Origin: CALANV01 sp036381615
GTDB lineage: Bacteria > Pseudomonadota > Alphaproteobacteria > CACIAM-22H2
Direction of reading: 5' to 3'
DNA length: 64,000 bases
Assembly: GCA_036381615.1 (NCBI GenBank)
Contig: DASVCL010000038.1
Coordinates: 1-64,000 of the forward strand
The notes beneath the pieces were generated by a model, which saw only the letters and a list, made by a program, of their open reading frames with translations, was not told the origin of the DNA and did no database searches. The position numbers and the translations under genes are program-made. Positions 52,534 through 61,935 of this stretch are shown in pieces; position 1 is the stretch's first letter, and every line of letters begins with the position of its first letter.

Positions 52534-54486
52534 ATGCGGCGCTCGATTGCGACGGTTTCGCTCAGTGGAACGCTGGAGGAGAAGCTCGAGGCCGCCGCCG
52601 CGGCCCGTTTCGACGCCGTCGAAATCTTTGAGAACGATCTGCTGTGCTTTGACGGATCGCCCCGCGAGGCTCGCGTGCTCGCCGCCGATCTCGGTCTGAA
52701 GATCGCCCTCTACCAGCCGTTCCGCGATTTCGAAGGCGTGTCCGATGACCAGTTCCGGCGGAATCTCGACCGCGCCGAACGCAAGTTCGAGGTCATGGAG
52801 GAGCTGGGCGCGCCGCTGATGCTCGTGTGCTCGAACGTCTCCCCGGCCGCGATCGACGATGATGGACGGGCGGCGGCGCAGCTCCATGAGCTGGCCGACC
52901 GCGCCGCCCGGCACGGCCTCAGGATCGGTTACGAGGCGCTCGCCTGGGGAACGCGGGTCCGCACCTATGGCCATGCCTGGCGGATCGTCGAGCGGGCCGC
53001 GCATCCGCATCTCGGCCTCATCCTCGACAGTTTTCACACGTTGGCGCTCGACGACGACGTCGCCGGCATCGCCGACATACCTGGGGCGCGGATATTCTTC
53101 GTGCAGCTTGCCGACGCCCCGCGCCTGCGCATGGACGTGATGTCCTGGAGCCGGCATTTCCGATGCTTCCCCGGCCAGGGCGATCTCGACGTGGCGGGCT
53201 TTCTCGCACAGGTCGTGCGCGCCGGCTATGCCGGGCCGATTTCGCTCGAAGTCTTCAACGACGAATTCCGTGCGTCCCCGACGCGCCCCACCGCCAGCGA
53301 CGGTATGCGATCGCTGCTTTATCTCGAGGAGCAGGTACGCCGCCGGCTGCGGCCGGCCGACGAGGCCGCCGCGCCCGAGCCCGCCCCTCGTCCGCCGCAG
53401 ATCAAGCGGGTCGAGTTGTTCGATCCACCGCCGGTGCCTGCGCTCGACGGCATCTCATTCGTCGAATTCGCCGTCGACGACGCGGCGCACACCGCGCTTG
53501 CGGCGTGGCTGGGCGAACTGGGGTTCCGCCGGGCCGGCCGTCACCGGACCAAGAACGTCACGTTGTACCGGCAGGGCGACATCAACATCGTCCTCAATGC
53601 CGAACCCGGGTCGTTCGCACATTCCTATTTCCTCGTCCACGGCCCCGCGATCTGCGCTATCGGCCTTCGGACCAACGACGACCTGCAGGCCTTGAGCCGG
53701 GCGGAGGCCTTCGGCTGCGCCCGCTTCGACGGCCCGGTGGGACCCAATGAGTGGGCGATCCCGGCGGTGCGATCGCTCGACGGAAGCCTGATTTACTTCG
53801 TCGCGGAGAAGGCGCCCGGCGCGGGTCCGCTCGAGACTGACTTTGTTCTCGAGGACGCCCCTCACGGCGGCGACACCGGGATCGGACTCCAAACGTTCGA
53901 TCACATCGCCCGAACGCTGCCTGAAGGTCAACTCGACAGCTGGATTCTGTTCTACCGCTCCATCCTCGGCCTGGAGCCGGAAGATACCTGGGTCCTGCCG
54001 GACCCCTACGGACTCGTCCGCAGCCGCGCCGTCGCCAGCCGCAATCGCGCGATCCGGTTTCCTCTCAACACATCCGACAGCCGGAATACGGCGGCTGCCC
54101 GCTCCGTCTCGACGTTCGCCGGCGCGGGTGTCCATCACATCGCCTTCAGAACGGCCGACATCTTCGCGGCCGCGCGTCGACTGCGGGCCAATGGCGTCCG
54201 GCTCCTGAGCATTCCCGCGAACTATTATGACGACCTGATGGCACGATTCGACCTGCCGGCCGATCTCGTCGCGAGACTCCGCGGCAACGACGTTCTTTAC
54301 GACCGATCCGCCGATGGCGAGTACTTCCAGGTCTACACCGACTTATTCGCGGAACGGTTTTTCATCGAGATCGTGCAGCGCGTCGGATCCTATGACATGT
54401 ACGGCGCCGCGAACGCGCCGATACGAATGGCGGCGCAGAACCAGCGTCGCAAGCAGACGGTCGACGAACTCGCGGATCTTCTTTGA
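52534..54486 (+). CDS. quiC: 3-dehydroshikimate dehydratase, QuiC type (fusion)
   Basis: A 650-residue two-domain enzyme. The N-terminal TIM barrel (1 to about 285) turns 3-dehydroshikimate into protocatechuate; the metal ligands are Glu134 (GYEALAWG), Asp165 (LILDSFH), Gln191 (VQLADAP) and Glu239 (LEVFND), at the same numbers as known for QuiC1. The C-terminal half (about 305 to 630) is 4-hydroxyphenylpyruvate-dioxygenase-like with two VOC modules (DGISFVEFAVDD; HHIAFRTADIF and FFIEIVQRVGSYD) whose role in these enzymes is not catalysis of the same reaction. It feeds PcaHG directly. Start 52534 follows AGGGAGG. Confidence 0.92.
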   Translation: MRRSIATVSLSGTLEEKLEAAAAARFDAVEIFENDLLCFDGSPREARVLAADLGLKIALYQPFRDFEGVSDDQFRRNLDRAERKFEVMEELGAPLMLVCSNVSPAAIDDDGRAAAQLHELADRAARHGLRIGYEALAWGTRVRTYGHAWRIVERAAHPHLGLILDSFHTLALDDDVAGIADIPGARIFFVQLADAPRLRMDVMSWSRHFRCFPGQGDLDVAGFLAQVVRAGYAGPISLEVFNDEFRASPTRPTASDGMRSLLYLEEQVRRRLRPADEAAAPEPAPRPPQIKRVELFDPPPVPALDGISFVEFAVDDAAHTALAAWLGELGFRRAGRHRTKNVTLYRQGDINIVLNAEPGSFAHSYFLVHGPAICAIGLRTNDDLQALSRAEAFGCARFDGPVGPNEWAIPAVRSLDGSLIYFVAEKAPGAGPLETDFVLEDAPHGGDTGIGLQTFDHIARTLPEGQLDSWILFYRSILGLEPEDTWVLPDPYGLVRSRAVASRNRAIRFPLNTSDSRNTAAARSVSTFAGAGVHHIAFRTADIFAAARRLRANGVRLLSIPANYYDDLMARFDLPADLVARLRGNDVLYDRSADGEYFQVYTDLFAERFFIEIVQRVGSYDMYGAANAPIRMAAQNQRRKQTVDELADLL

Positions 54487-54744
54487 ACGTGACTCAACCG
54501 CCGGTCGAACGACGGGTCCGGGTCTCTCGTCCGCAAACTTCGGGATATCGTCCGAACGGATCATTCGGTACGGCGTCTGCTGACGGCCAAGGTATTGGCC
54601 CGGACGCGCCGATCGGGGCACATGCGGTTGCCTCATGCCCGCATACCGGCGCACGAAGATACCTCCAGATTTCTTCTGAAACTCTCTTTCGTTCCGCCTC
54701 TTGATACTGTCCGAATCGGAAACCGATATCGGAAGCGGAACGCC

Positions 54745-55905
54745 ATGACTGCAGAGCAGGTTTTCGCAACGCAACCTCCGGAAGACGGCTGGTTCCGGAC
54801 AGCGTCGGCAGACGGCTGGTTCGTGCTGACTTTCGGCGGCCGCTGGACGCTTTCGTCGATCGAGTCGCTGGCGCAGCCGGTATCGGTCTTGGAACCGCCG
54901 GCCGGCAGGGTGCGCATCGACCTCGCGCCGCTGACCGCGCTCGACACCGCAGGCGCCTGGCTGCTGTTCCGGCTGGTCCGGCGGCTGAGACAAGCCGGCC
55001 ATCAGGTTCATCTGTCCGGGGCAAGTCCCGCTCAAACCGCCCTCCTCGCGCGGATGCAGAACCTGGTGGAAGAGCGACGGCCTCTTGCCCGGCCGTTCGT
55101 GTGGCCGATCCGCGCCATGGTCGAACGTGTCGGCAGCACGACGTTCACGGTGTTTCGCCGCGCACGCAATCTCGTTACGTTCTACGGCATGTGCGCCGTC
55201 GCGCTGATGCGCACCCTCGTGCGGCCGGAACGCCTGCGAGTCATCTCGCTGCTGAGCCACATCGAGCGCATCGGGCTGGACGCGGTACCGATCGTCGGCC
55301 TGCTGTCGTTCCTGATCGGTATCGTGCTCGCATATCAGGGCGCCGATCAGCTGCGCACCTATGGCGCGGAGATCTTCACGGTCAATCTGCTCGGCGTTTC
55401 GGTCCTGCGTGAGCTCGGCGTCCTGCTGACCGCCGTCATGGTCGCCGGCCGCTCGGGCAGCGCCTTCACCGCCGAAATCGGCACGATGCTGGTGAACGAG
55501 GAGATCGACGCCATGCGCACGATGGGCCTCGATCCGATCGAGGTGCTGGTGCTGCCCCGGCTGTTGGCCATGATGATCGCGCTGCCGCTGCTCGCGTTCT
55601 TCGCCAATATGATGGCGCTGTTCGGCGGCGCCGTGGTGTCGGTCGTCGTGCTGAACATCTCGACGGGCCAGTTTCTGGCGCAGTTGAGCTCGGCGATCAG
55701 AACGACCATGTTCTGGGCCGGCATCATCAAGGCGCCGTTCTTCGCCTTCCTCATCGGGATGGCCGGCTGCTACGAAGGGCTCCGCGTCCAGGGCGGCGCG
55801 GAAGGCGTCGGGCGCCAGACGACCAAGGCGGTCGTCGAATCGATTTTTCTGGTGATCGTCGCCGACGCCGCCTTCTCGATCTTCTTCTCGTCGATCGGCA
55901 TCTAG
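54745..55905 (+). CDS. mlaE: MlaE-type lipid ABC permease with N-terminal STAS domain
   Basis: A 386-residue protein. Residues 1 to about 105 are a STAS-like domain (VRIDLAPLTALDTAGAWLLF); the remainder is an MlaE permease with about five membrane segments, including HIERIGLDAVPIVGLLSFLI, VSVLRELGVLLTAVMVAGRS, and the conserved GTMLVNEEIDAMRTMGLDPI. In other bacteria the STAS part is a separate protein MlaB, so it is fused here. It is the membrane core of a phospholipid transporter of the Mla/Mce type. Confidence 0.92.
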   Translation: MTAEQVFATQPPEDGWFRTASADGWFVLTFGGRWTLSSIESLAQPVSVLEPPAGRVRIDLAPLTALDTAGAWLLFRLVRRLRQAGHQVHLSGASPAQTALLARMQNLVEERRPLARPFVWPIRAMVERVGSTTFTVFRRARNLVTFYGMCAVALMRTLVRPERLRVISLLSHIERIGLDAVPIVGLLSFLIGIVLAYQGADQLRTYGAEIFTVNLLGVSVLRELGVLLTAVMVAGRSGSAFTAEIGTMLVNEEIDAMRTMGLDPIEVLVLPRLLAMMIALPLLAFFANMMALFGGAVVSVVVLNISTGQFLAQLSSAIRTTMFWAGIIKAPFFAFLIGMAGCYEGLRVQGGAEGVGRQTTKAVVESIFLVIVADAAFSIFFSSIGI

Positions 55906-55920
55906 CGGGATCTACGTCGA

Positions 55921-56703
55921 ATGATGCAGGAGACCCCACCCGTCATTCGCGTTCGCGGACTCGTCACCCGGTTCGGATCGCAGGTCGTGCACGATGGCCT
56001 CGATCTGGACGTCCGGCGGGGCGAGATCCTGGCGGTGGTCGGTGCATCCGGAACCGGCAAATCGGTCCTGCTGCGGACGATGATCGGTTTGCACCGGCCG
56101 GACAGCGGTCTCGTCGAGGTGTTCGGGCAGGACCTGTGGTCGATGGGCGAGCGGACACGTCGCGAAATCGAACGTCGTTGGGGCGTCCTCTTCCAGAACG
56201 GGGCCTTGTTCAGCTCGATGACGGTTGCCCAGAACGTCCGCGTTCCCTTCAACGAATATACGCGCCTGCCCGCCAAGCTTGTCGGCGACCTGATCCGGGT
56301 GAAGATCGGCATGGTCGGATTGCCCCCGGACACGGGGGCAAAGTATCCGAGCGAGCTGTCCGGCGGCATGCGCAAACGGGCGGCACTCGCCCGCGCGCTC
56401 GCCCTCGACCCCGAGGTTCTGTTCCTCGACGAGCCGACGGCCGGGCTCGATCCGATCGCCGCGACGGAGTTCGACCGGCTCATCCGCGATCTCCAGCAAA
56501 GTCTGAATCTGACGGTCGTGATCGTCACGCACGATCTCGATACGCTGGCCGCGATCAGCGATCGCGTCGCCGTCCTGGTCGACGAACGCGTCGTCGTCGG
56601 CACCCTCCCGGATCTGCTGGGCGAAACACACCCTTGGATTCAGGCTTACTTCCACGGGCCGCGGGCCCGGGCCGCGCTCCATGCGCGAGAAACGGATGCA
56701 TGA
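55921..56703 (+). CDS. mlaF: MlaF-type lipid transporter ATPase
   Basis: A 260-residue ATP-binding subunit: Walker A VGASGTGKSVLL, LSGGMRKRAALARA signature, Walker B VLFLDEPTAGLDP, and FQNGALFSSMTVAQNVRVPF, which is typical of MlaF. It follows mlaE by 15 bases. Its ATP use drives lipid movement between inner membrane and the MlaD ring. Confidence 0.93.
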   Translation: MMQETPPVIRVRGLVTRFGSQVVHDGLDLDVRRGEILAVVGASGTGKSVLLRTMIGLHRPDSGLVEVFGQDLWSMGERTRREIERRWGVLFQNGALFSSMTVAQNVRVPFNEYTRLPAKLVGDLIRVKIGMVGLPPDTGAKYPSELSGGMRKRAALARALALDPEVLFLDEPTAGLDPIAATEFDRLIRDLQQSLNLTVVIVTHDLDTLAAISDRVAVLVDERVVVGTLPDLLGETHPWIQAYFHGPRARAALHARETDA

Positions 56704-56706
56704 TCG

Positions 56707-57681
56707 ATGGAGACGCGGGCAAGTTATTTCCTGGTCGGCATCTTCGTGCTGACGCTCATCGTCGGCATGATCGGGTTCGCGTTCTGGCTTGCGCGCCCGC
56801 AGATCCAGGACGACAGCACATATTACTACGTGTACTTCCGCGGCTCCGTGACCGGACTCAGCGTCGGTTCGCCCGTACGCTATCGCGGCGTCCCGGTCGG
56901 TACCGTTGCCGGCATCGAGATCGATGCCGAGAACGTGGAGCTGATCGAAGTGACTCTTGCGCTGAGACCCGGCACGCCGATCAAGACGGATACGATCGCG
57001 TCGCTGCGGCCGCAGGGGGTCACCGGTCTCAGCTTCGTTCAGCTTTCCGGCGGCACGCAGGCTGCCCCGTTGCTGGAACCGCGCCCCGGCAAGCTGCGCG
57101 GGGTGATTCCGTCGGTGCCGTCGCCGATCGAACAGGTCTTCGAGAACACGCCGGAGCTTCTTTCGCGCCTGTCCACCGTCGCGATGCGCGCCAACGACCT
57201 GTTGAACGCCGAGAACCAGCAGAGGATCGGCGCCATTCTCGACAATTTCGCAACGTTCAGCGGCGCCCTCGCCCGCTCGTCGGGGGCGGTCGAACGAACC
57301 GCCGCCGACATCTCGGCGACGACGGCCGACCTCCGGGCGACCGTGGCCGCGGTGAAGTCCCTGGCAGTGGAACTGGACGATCTCATCCGGCAGATCGACC
57401 CCAAAGTCGGCAAGGTCGCGACCGACGCGGACGCGGCCATGACCGACATGCGTGCGGCCGCCCGCTCCTTCGCGCGGCTCGGGCGCAACCTCGACCGGCT
57501 GGTTGCGGAGAACGGGCCTCCGATCCGCGATTTCACGAACTCGGGTCTGTACGATTTTTCGCAGCTCATTGCCGAGACGCGGACGCTGGTCGCGACCCTT
57601 TCGCAGATTGCCTATCGGCTCGAACGCGACCCGGCACGATTTCTCTTCGGCGATCAGCAGAAAGGCTTCGAGGCTCGATGA
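56707..57681 (+). CDS. mlaD: MlaD/Mce domain periplasmic lipid-binding protein
   Basis: A 324-residue protein with one N-terminal membrane segment (YFLVGIFVLTLIVGMIGFAF), followed by an MCE domain at about residues 38 to 125 (YYVYFRGSVTGLSVGSPVRY, and SLRPQGVTGLSFVQLSGGTQ) and a long helical C-terminus. The extended helices suit the longer Mce proteins of alphaproteobacteria that bridge the periplasm. It overlaps the lipoprotein gene by four bases. Confidence 0.92.
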   Translation: METRASYFLVGIFVLTLIVGMIGFAFWLARPQIQDDSTYYYVYFRGSVTGLSVGSPVRYRGVPVGTVAGIEIDAENVELIEVTLALRPGTPIKTDTIASLRPQGVTGLSFVQLSGGTQAAPLLEPRPGKLRGVIPSVPSPIEQVFENTPELLSRLSTVAMRANDLLNAENQQRIGAILDNFATFSGALARSSGAVERTAADISATTADLRATVAAVKSLAVELDDLIRQIDPKVGKVATDADAAMTDMRAAARSFARLGRNLDRLVAENGPPIRDFTNSGLYDFSQLIAETRTLVATLSQIAYRLERDPARFLFGDQQKGFEAR

Positions 57682-58331
57682 CCTCGGCTTTTCCCCGCTG
57701 CCGCGTTCTGCCGTTTCTCCTGATGGCCGTGCTGCTGCTCGGCGCCTGCCAGTTGCCCGGCGGCGGCGCGCCGCCGAACCTATACACGCTGACGCCGAAG
57801 AGCACTTTCACGCCGGATCTTCCCGAGTTGAACCGGCAGCTCGTCGTGGAACGGCCGATCGCGTCTGCCGGACTCAGCACCAGCCGGATCGCGCTGCAGC
57901 GTTCGCCCGTGTCGCTGGAATATTACGCCAATGCCAACTGGACCGACACGGCGCCGGCGATGGTTCAAACGCTGCTGATCGAGTCGTTCGAGAATTCGGG
58001 GAGGATCATCTCCGTCGCCCGTGAGTCGGCGACGTTGCGGCCGGACCTCATCCTTCGCCCGGAGCTGCGGGAATTTCAGGCGGAATATGACGGCTCCGGC
58101 CCGCCCCTCGTCCGGGTCCGGATCAACGCGCGACTCATCCGCATGCCCGATCGCGTGATCGTCGGCGGACACACGGCAGAACAGACCGTGCGCGCCGGCG
58201 GCACGGATCTCGAGAGCATCGTGTTTGCCTTCGACGAGGCTCTGGGGTCCGTGATCCGGCGGGTCGTCGAATGGACGCTGCGCGCCGCCCACGAACCGCC
58301 CCGGACGGCCGGTTCGCGCAGCGGATCGTGA
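57678..58331 (+). CDS. ABC transport auxiliary lipoprotein of the Mla/Mce operon
   Basis: A 217-residue outer-membrane lipoprotein. The lipobox LLGACQ (about residues 19 to 24) marks lipid attachment at Cys23. The ABC-type transport auxiliary domain (PqiC-like) follows: NLYTLTPKSTF, LVVERPIASAGLSTSRIALQ and VIVGGHTAEQTV. It probably joins the MlaD ring to the outer membrane, as PqiC does. Last gene of the operon. Confidence 0.88.
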   Translation: MTSAFPRCRVLPFLLMAVLLLGACQLPGGGAPPNLYTLTPKSTFTPDLPELNRQLVVERPIASAGLSTSRIALQRSPVSLEYYANANWTDTAPAMVQTLLIESFENSGRIISVARESATLRPDLILRPELREFQAEYDGSGPPLVRVRINARLIRMPDRVIVGGHTAEQTVRAGGTDLESIVFAFDEALGSVIRRVVEWTLRAAHEPPRTAGSRSGS

Positions 58332-58444
58332 TCGGCGCCTCAGCATACATGGCGGAGCCGCACAGGGTCGCCCGGCTTGCTTGACAGATGTCGCGTCGGC
58401 CTGAGAACCTTGGCCGGCCACGCTCCGGAAGCCGCAGTAGAGCC

Positions 58445-58897
58445 ATGCCCATCCAGCGTCTCGATCACTATTCGATTCGCACTACGAAACTTGACGAGTG
58501 CCGGAAGTTTTACGTCGACGTCATGGGATTCGAGGTCGGCCCCCGGCCTCCGTTCAAGTTTCCGGGCCTGTGGCTCTACAACGACGGAACCGCAGTCGTT
58601 CATATCGTCGGCATCGACAAGAACGACCCGCAGGGCCTGATCGAATACCTCGGCGAAAAGCATCTCGAGGACGTCGAAGGCACCGGCACCATCGATCACA
58701 TCGCGTTCACCGCAACCGGGCTTGCGGCCATGTATTCGCGCCTGAAGGAAAACGGCATTCCGTTCCGCGAGCGCACGGTCCCCAACCTGAACCTGCACCA
58801 GATCTTCCTCGAGGACCCGAACGGCGTCACGATCGAGCTCAACTATCCGGCATCGGAGATCGCCGCGGCGAGGTCCGAGGTATCCGCCAGCGCCTGA
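58445..58897 (+). CDS. VOC-family metalloprotein (glyoxalase/dioxygenase superfamily)
   Basis: A 150-residue protein of two paired beta-alpha-beta modules. Start at 58445 (MPIQRLDHYSIRTTKLDECR). Candidate metal ligands are the His of LDHYSIRT, the His of TIDHIAFT and the Glu of VTIELNYP. Members act in aromatic degradation, but the reaction is not readable. It is followed, 23 bases on, by an FAD monooxygenase. Confidence 0.82.
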   Translation: MPIQRLDHYSIRTTKLDECRKFYVDVMGFEVGPRPPFKFPGLWLYNDGTAVVHIVGIDKNDPQGLIEYLGEKHLEDVEGTGTIDHIAFTATGLAAMYSRLKENGIPFRERTVPNLNLHQIFLEDPNGVTIELNYPASEIAAARSEVSASA

Positions 58898-58920
58898 GCC
58901 CGTCTGCCGGAGACAGGTCC

Positions 58921-60153
58921 ATGACGTCTTCTGCTGCCCCGCGCCGCGCCATCATCGTCGGCGGGTCGCTCGGCGGGCTGTTCGCGGCGAATCTCCTGCA
59001 TCGGTCCGGCTGGAACGTTGCGGTCTTCGAACGTTCGACCGCGGAATTGTCCGGCCGCGGCGCCGGTATCGTCACGCATCCCGAACTCATGGACGTGCTG
59101 CGGCGGGCCGGGGTCACCATCGACAGCACGATCGGCGTCGAGGTGCCCGGGCGCATCACGTTCGGGCCCGCGGGTGAGGTCGTGGGCGAACGCCCCTGCC
59201 GCCAAATCCTTACGGCCTGGAGCCGGCTCTACTGGGCGCTGAAGGACGCATTGCCGTCCGGACGCTACCATCTCGGCAAGGCGCTTGTGGCCATCGAGCA
59301 GGACGATCGGCAGGCGACGGCGATCTTTGCCGACGGCGAACGGGTCTCGGGCGATCTCATCGTCGGCGCCGACGGCATTCGCTCCACCGTCCGCAGCTTC
59401 TTCCTGCCGGACGTGCGCCCCATTTATGCCGGGTACGTCGCCTGGCGCGGCCTCGCCGAGGAACGGGCGTTCACGGCCGCCACCCACGCCGCGATGTTCG
59501 AACGGTTTGCCTTCTGCCTGCCGCCGCGCGAACAGATGCTGGGATATCCGGTGGCCGGCGCCGACAATACGACGGCGCCCGGCCGGCGCCGCTTCAATTG
59601 GGTCTGGTATCGCCCGGCCGACGAACATGTGGAACTCCGCCGACTGCTGACGGACGACAGCGGACGCCTGCATCCGGACGGAATTCCGCCCAACCTCGTC
59701 AGCGCGCGCGTGATCGCCGACCTTCGCGATACCGCCGAACGGGTGCTGTCGCCGCAGTTCGCCGAGGTCGTTCGGGTGACCGAGCAGCCCTTCTTTCAGC
59801 CGATCTACGATCTCGAGTCGCCGCGGCTCGTCTTCGGGCGCGTCGCCATTCTCGGCGATGCCGCTTTCGTGGCCCGCCCCCATTGCGGCATGGGCGTCAC
59901 CAAGGCCGGGAGCGATGCGCTGGCGCTGACGGAGGCGCTTGCGAAATCGGACTCGCTTGCCGCCGGCCTGGCCGCGTTCGAGGACGCGCGCCTGCGCTTC
60001 GGCAGGGCGGTCGTCGGGCATGCCCGTCACCTCGGTGCCTATATGCAGGCGCAAATCCGCACCGCGCAGGAGCGGGAGATGGCCGAACGGTACCGGACGC
60101 CGGAGGCCGTGATGCGCGAGACCGCCGTCGCCGACGGTATCGTCGTGTCCTAG
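58921..60153 (+). CDS. FAD-dependent aromatic monooxygenase
   Basis: A 410-residue flavoprotein hydroxylase. The ADP-binding GGSLGGLFAANLLHRSGWNV (residues 13 to 32), the DG motif ADGIRSTVR (about 153) and the GDAAFVARPHCGMGVTKAG (about 315 to 333) belong to the group that contains 2,6-dihydroxypyridine 3-monooxygenase. NAD(P)H use and O2 insertion are typical. The substrate is probably a hydroxylated (hetero)aromatic ring. Confidence 0.88.
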   Translation: MTSSAAPRRAIIVGGSLGGLFAANLLHRSGWNVAVFERSTAELSGRGAGIVTHPELMDVLRRAGVTIDSTIGVEVPGRITFGPAGEVVGERPCRQILTAWSRLYWALKDALPSGRYHLGKALVAIEQDDRQATAIFADGERVSGDLIVGADGIRSTVRSFFLPDVRPIYAGYVAWRGLAEERAFTAATHAAMFERFAFCLPPREQMLGYPVAGADNTTAPGRRRFNWVWYRPADEHVELRRLLTDDSGRLHPDGIPPNLVSARVIADLRDTAERVLSPQFAEVVRVTEQPFFQPIYDLESPRLVFGRVAILGDAAFVARPHCGMGVTKAGSDALALTEALAKSDSLAAGLAAFEDARLRFGRAVVGHARHLGAYMQAQIRTAQEREMAERYRTPEAVMRETAVADGIVVS

Positions 60154-60162
60154 GAAATCCCG

Positions 60163-61350
60163 TCAGCGGTCCCGGCCCAGTCGCCACGCCAGAAACGCGG
60201 CAAGCGCCGCGACCAGGATCCCCACCGACACGAAGGCGGGCTCGAAGCCGACATGGTCGACGACCCAGCCGAGAATCATGATCCCGAGCGACTGGCCGAG
60301 AAAGAAGCACGAAGCAAAGAACGAGACGCCGAGGCCGCGTGACTGGGGCGCCATCTGGGTCGCGTGCGTCTGCAGCGTGTTGTGCATGAGGTAGAACCCC
60401 ATGCCGGACGCGATGATCAGGGGAACGAACATCCAGATGGGCGGCCCTGCCGCGATGCACAGCAAGGCGAGGCCGAGCGTCGCCCCGCCGAACCTGACCA
60501 TGCGGCCCTCCCCCAGCTTCCCGAGGAATTGCCGTGCCGTCGTCACGTACATCAGCCCGCCGAGACCGAACGACGCCAGCAGAAGACCGACGGTGTCGAA
60601 TCCCAGGCCGTACACTTGGCGAAGATACGCGCCGACGAAGGTGAGCCCGCCCCAGACCAGCATGCCTTCGACGAAGGCGGTCCCCGTGATCAGGCGCACC
60701 CGGCGGGACTGAAGAAGCGCCTTGTATTGGCGCAGGACGCCCGTACCGGCACGCGTCGTCACCTCGACCACCCGGCCGGATCGCCGCTCGGCGGCGAGCA
60801 TCAGGAACACGAGGACGAACAGCGCGCCGAGGCACAGCAAGGCGCCGCGCCATCCGAAATATTCCCCCAGGATGCCGCCCAGGGCCTGCCCGGCCAGCAT
60901 GCCCATGATCTGTCCGGAGATGAACTTGGCCAGCACCGCCTGCCTTTGCTCGAACGGCACGACATCGCCGACATAGGCCATTCCGAGCGGAATGATCGCG
61001 CCGGCCGTGCAGCCGCTCAGCAGCCGCAAGGCGGCCAGAACCGGAACGTCGCCGGCAAAAGCGCCGGCGGCGGTCCCGAGGCCGGAGACGAGCACGGCAA
61101 ACGTCACGACCGTGTACTTGCCGATACGGTCACCCAGGAGGCCGTAAAAGACCTGGGAAATTCCGTAGGCGACGGTGAACGCCGTCGCGATGATGGCTGC
61201 GTCGCCGACCGGAATCGCGAACGCCTCGGCGATCTGCGGCAGCAGCGGGTCGGTCACCCGCATGTTTGCCCCCGAACAGAACGTCGCGGTGCTCAGCACG
61301 ATCAGCGAGCGCGACACATCCTTCGACCTGGACTCGGAAGGCGCAGCCAT
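60163..61350 (-). CDS. Major facilitator superfamily transporter
   Basis: A 395-residue inner membrane protein with about 12 hydrophobic segments. The start MAAPSESRSKDVSRSLIVLS at 61350 was chosen from the point where transmembrane text begins. Loop 2-3 reads GLLGDRIGKYTVV, the MFS motif A, and SGCTAGAIIPLGMAYVGDVV follows. It converges on the FAD monooxygenase gene with only 9 bases between the stops. It could export or import the compound handled by the group. Confidence 0.9.
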   Translation of the reverse strand: MAAPSESRSKDVSRSLIVLSTATFCSGANMRVTDPLLPQIAEAFAIPVGDAAIIATAFTVAYGISQVFYGLLGDRIGKYTVVTFAVLVSGLGTAAGAFAGDVPVLAALRLLSGCTAGAIIPLGMAYVGDVVPFEQRQAVLAKFISGQIMGMLAGQALGGILGEYFGWRGALLCLGALFVLVFLMLAAERRSGRVVEVTTRAGTGVLRQYKALLQSRRVRLITGTAFVEGMLVWGGLTFVGAYLRQVYGLGFDTVGLLLASFGLGGLMYVTTARQFLGKLGEGRMVRFGGATLGLALLCIAAGPPIWMFVPLIIASGMGFYLMHNTLQTHATQMAPQSRGLGVSFFASCFFLGQSLGIMILGWVVDHVGFEPAFVSVGILVAALAAFLAWRLGRDR

Positions 61351-61435
61351 TCTCTTGCCGGACGTCAGCGTTGATTGAAGATGCGACGCATGGGGCGGCA
61401 GGCCGACCGATCTTCGTCCTGCCGGTCGCCGCGGC

Positions 61436-61879
61436 TCAAACCGGCGCGTCCCCCGTGTCCGCCACGAGCCCGGCGGCCTGGATGCCGTACACGGCGCAGA
61501 TCTCGTCGTTCTCGGAGGTTTCGCCGCTGATCCCGATCGCCCCGACGACCCGGCCCGACGCGTCGCGGATGAGCACCCCGCCCGGCACCGGGACCATCCG
61601 GCCGTCGGACATCGCGTTGAGGGCCGTGAAGAACATCGGCATCTTGGCGGCGCGCCGTGCGAGCTCACGGCCGCCGAACCCCATCCCGAGCACGCCCCAG
61701 GCCTTGCCGATGGCGATCTCGGGCCTGAGGAGGCTTGCGCCATCCTCCCGCTTCAGGACCTTGAGCTGCCCGCCCGCATCGAGCACGGCGACGGTCAATG
61801 GCGCGAATTTCAGTTCGCGTCCCTTTTCCAGCGCCTTGTCGGCGATCAGGCACGCAACGTCCAGCGAGAGTGATTCCAT
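61436..61879 (-). CDS. GlcG/HbpS-family protein
   Basis: A 147-residue protein of the GlcG/HbpS (haem-degrading) family: VAVLDAGGQLKVLKREDGAS, IAIGKAWGVLGMGFGGRELA and GVLIRDASGRVVGAIGISGE. It is found beside many aromatic and glycolate catabolic genes; its activity there is not known. It lies upstream of the MFS gene and downstream of the oxidoreductase in the same direction. Confidence 0.88.
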   Translation of the reverse strand: MESLSLDVACLIADKALEKGRELKFAPLTVAVLDAGGQLKVLKREDGASLLRPEIAIGKAWGVLGMGFGGRELARRAAKMPMFFTALNAMSDGRMVPVPGGVLIRDASGRVVGAIGISGETSENDEICAVYGIQAAGLVADTGDAPV

Positions 61880-61935
61880 TTCTTGTCCGCCCCTCTTCGC
61901 GCCCCAACATGCCCGCCGCCGCCGGCGACCTCAAC

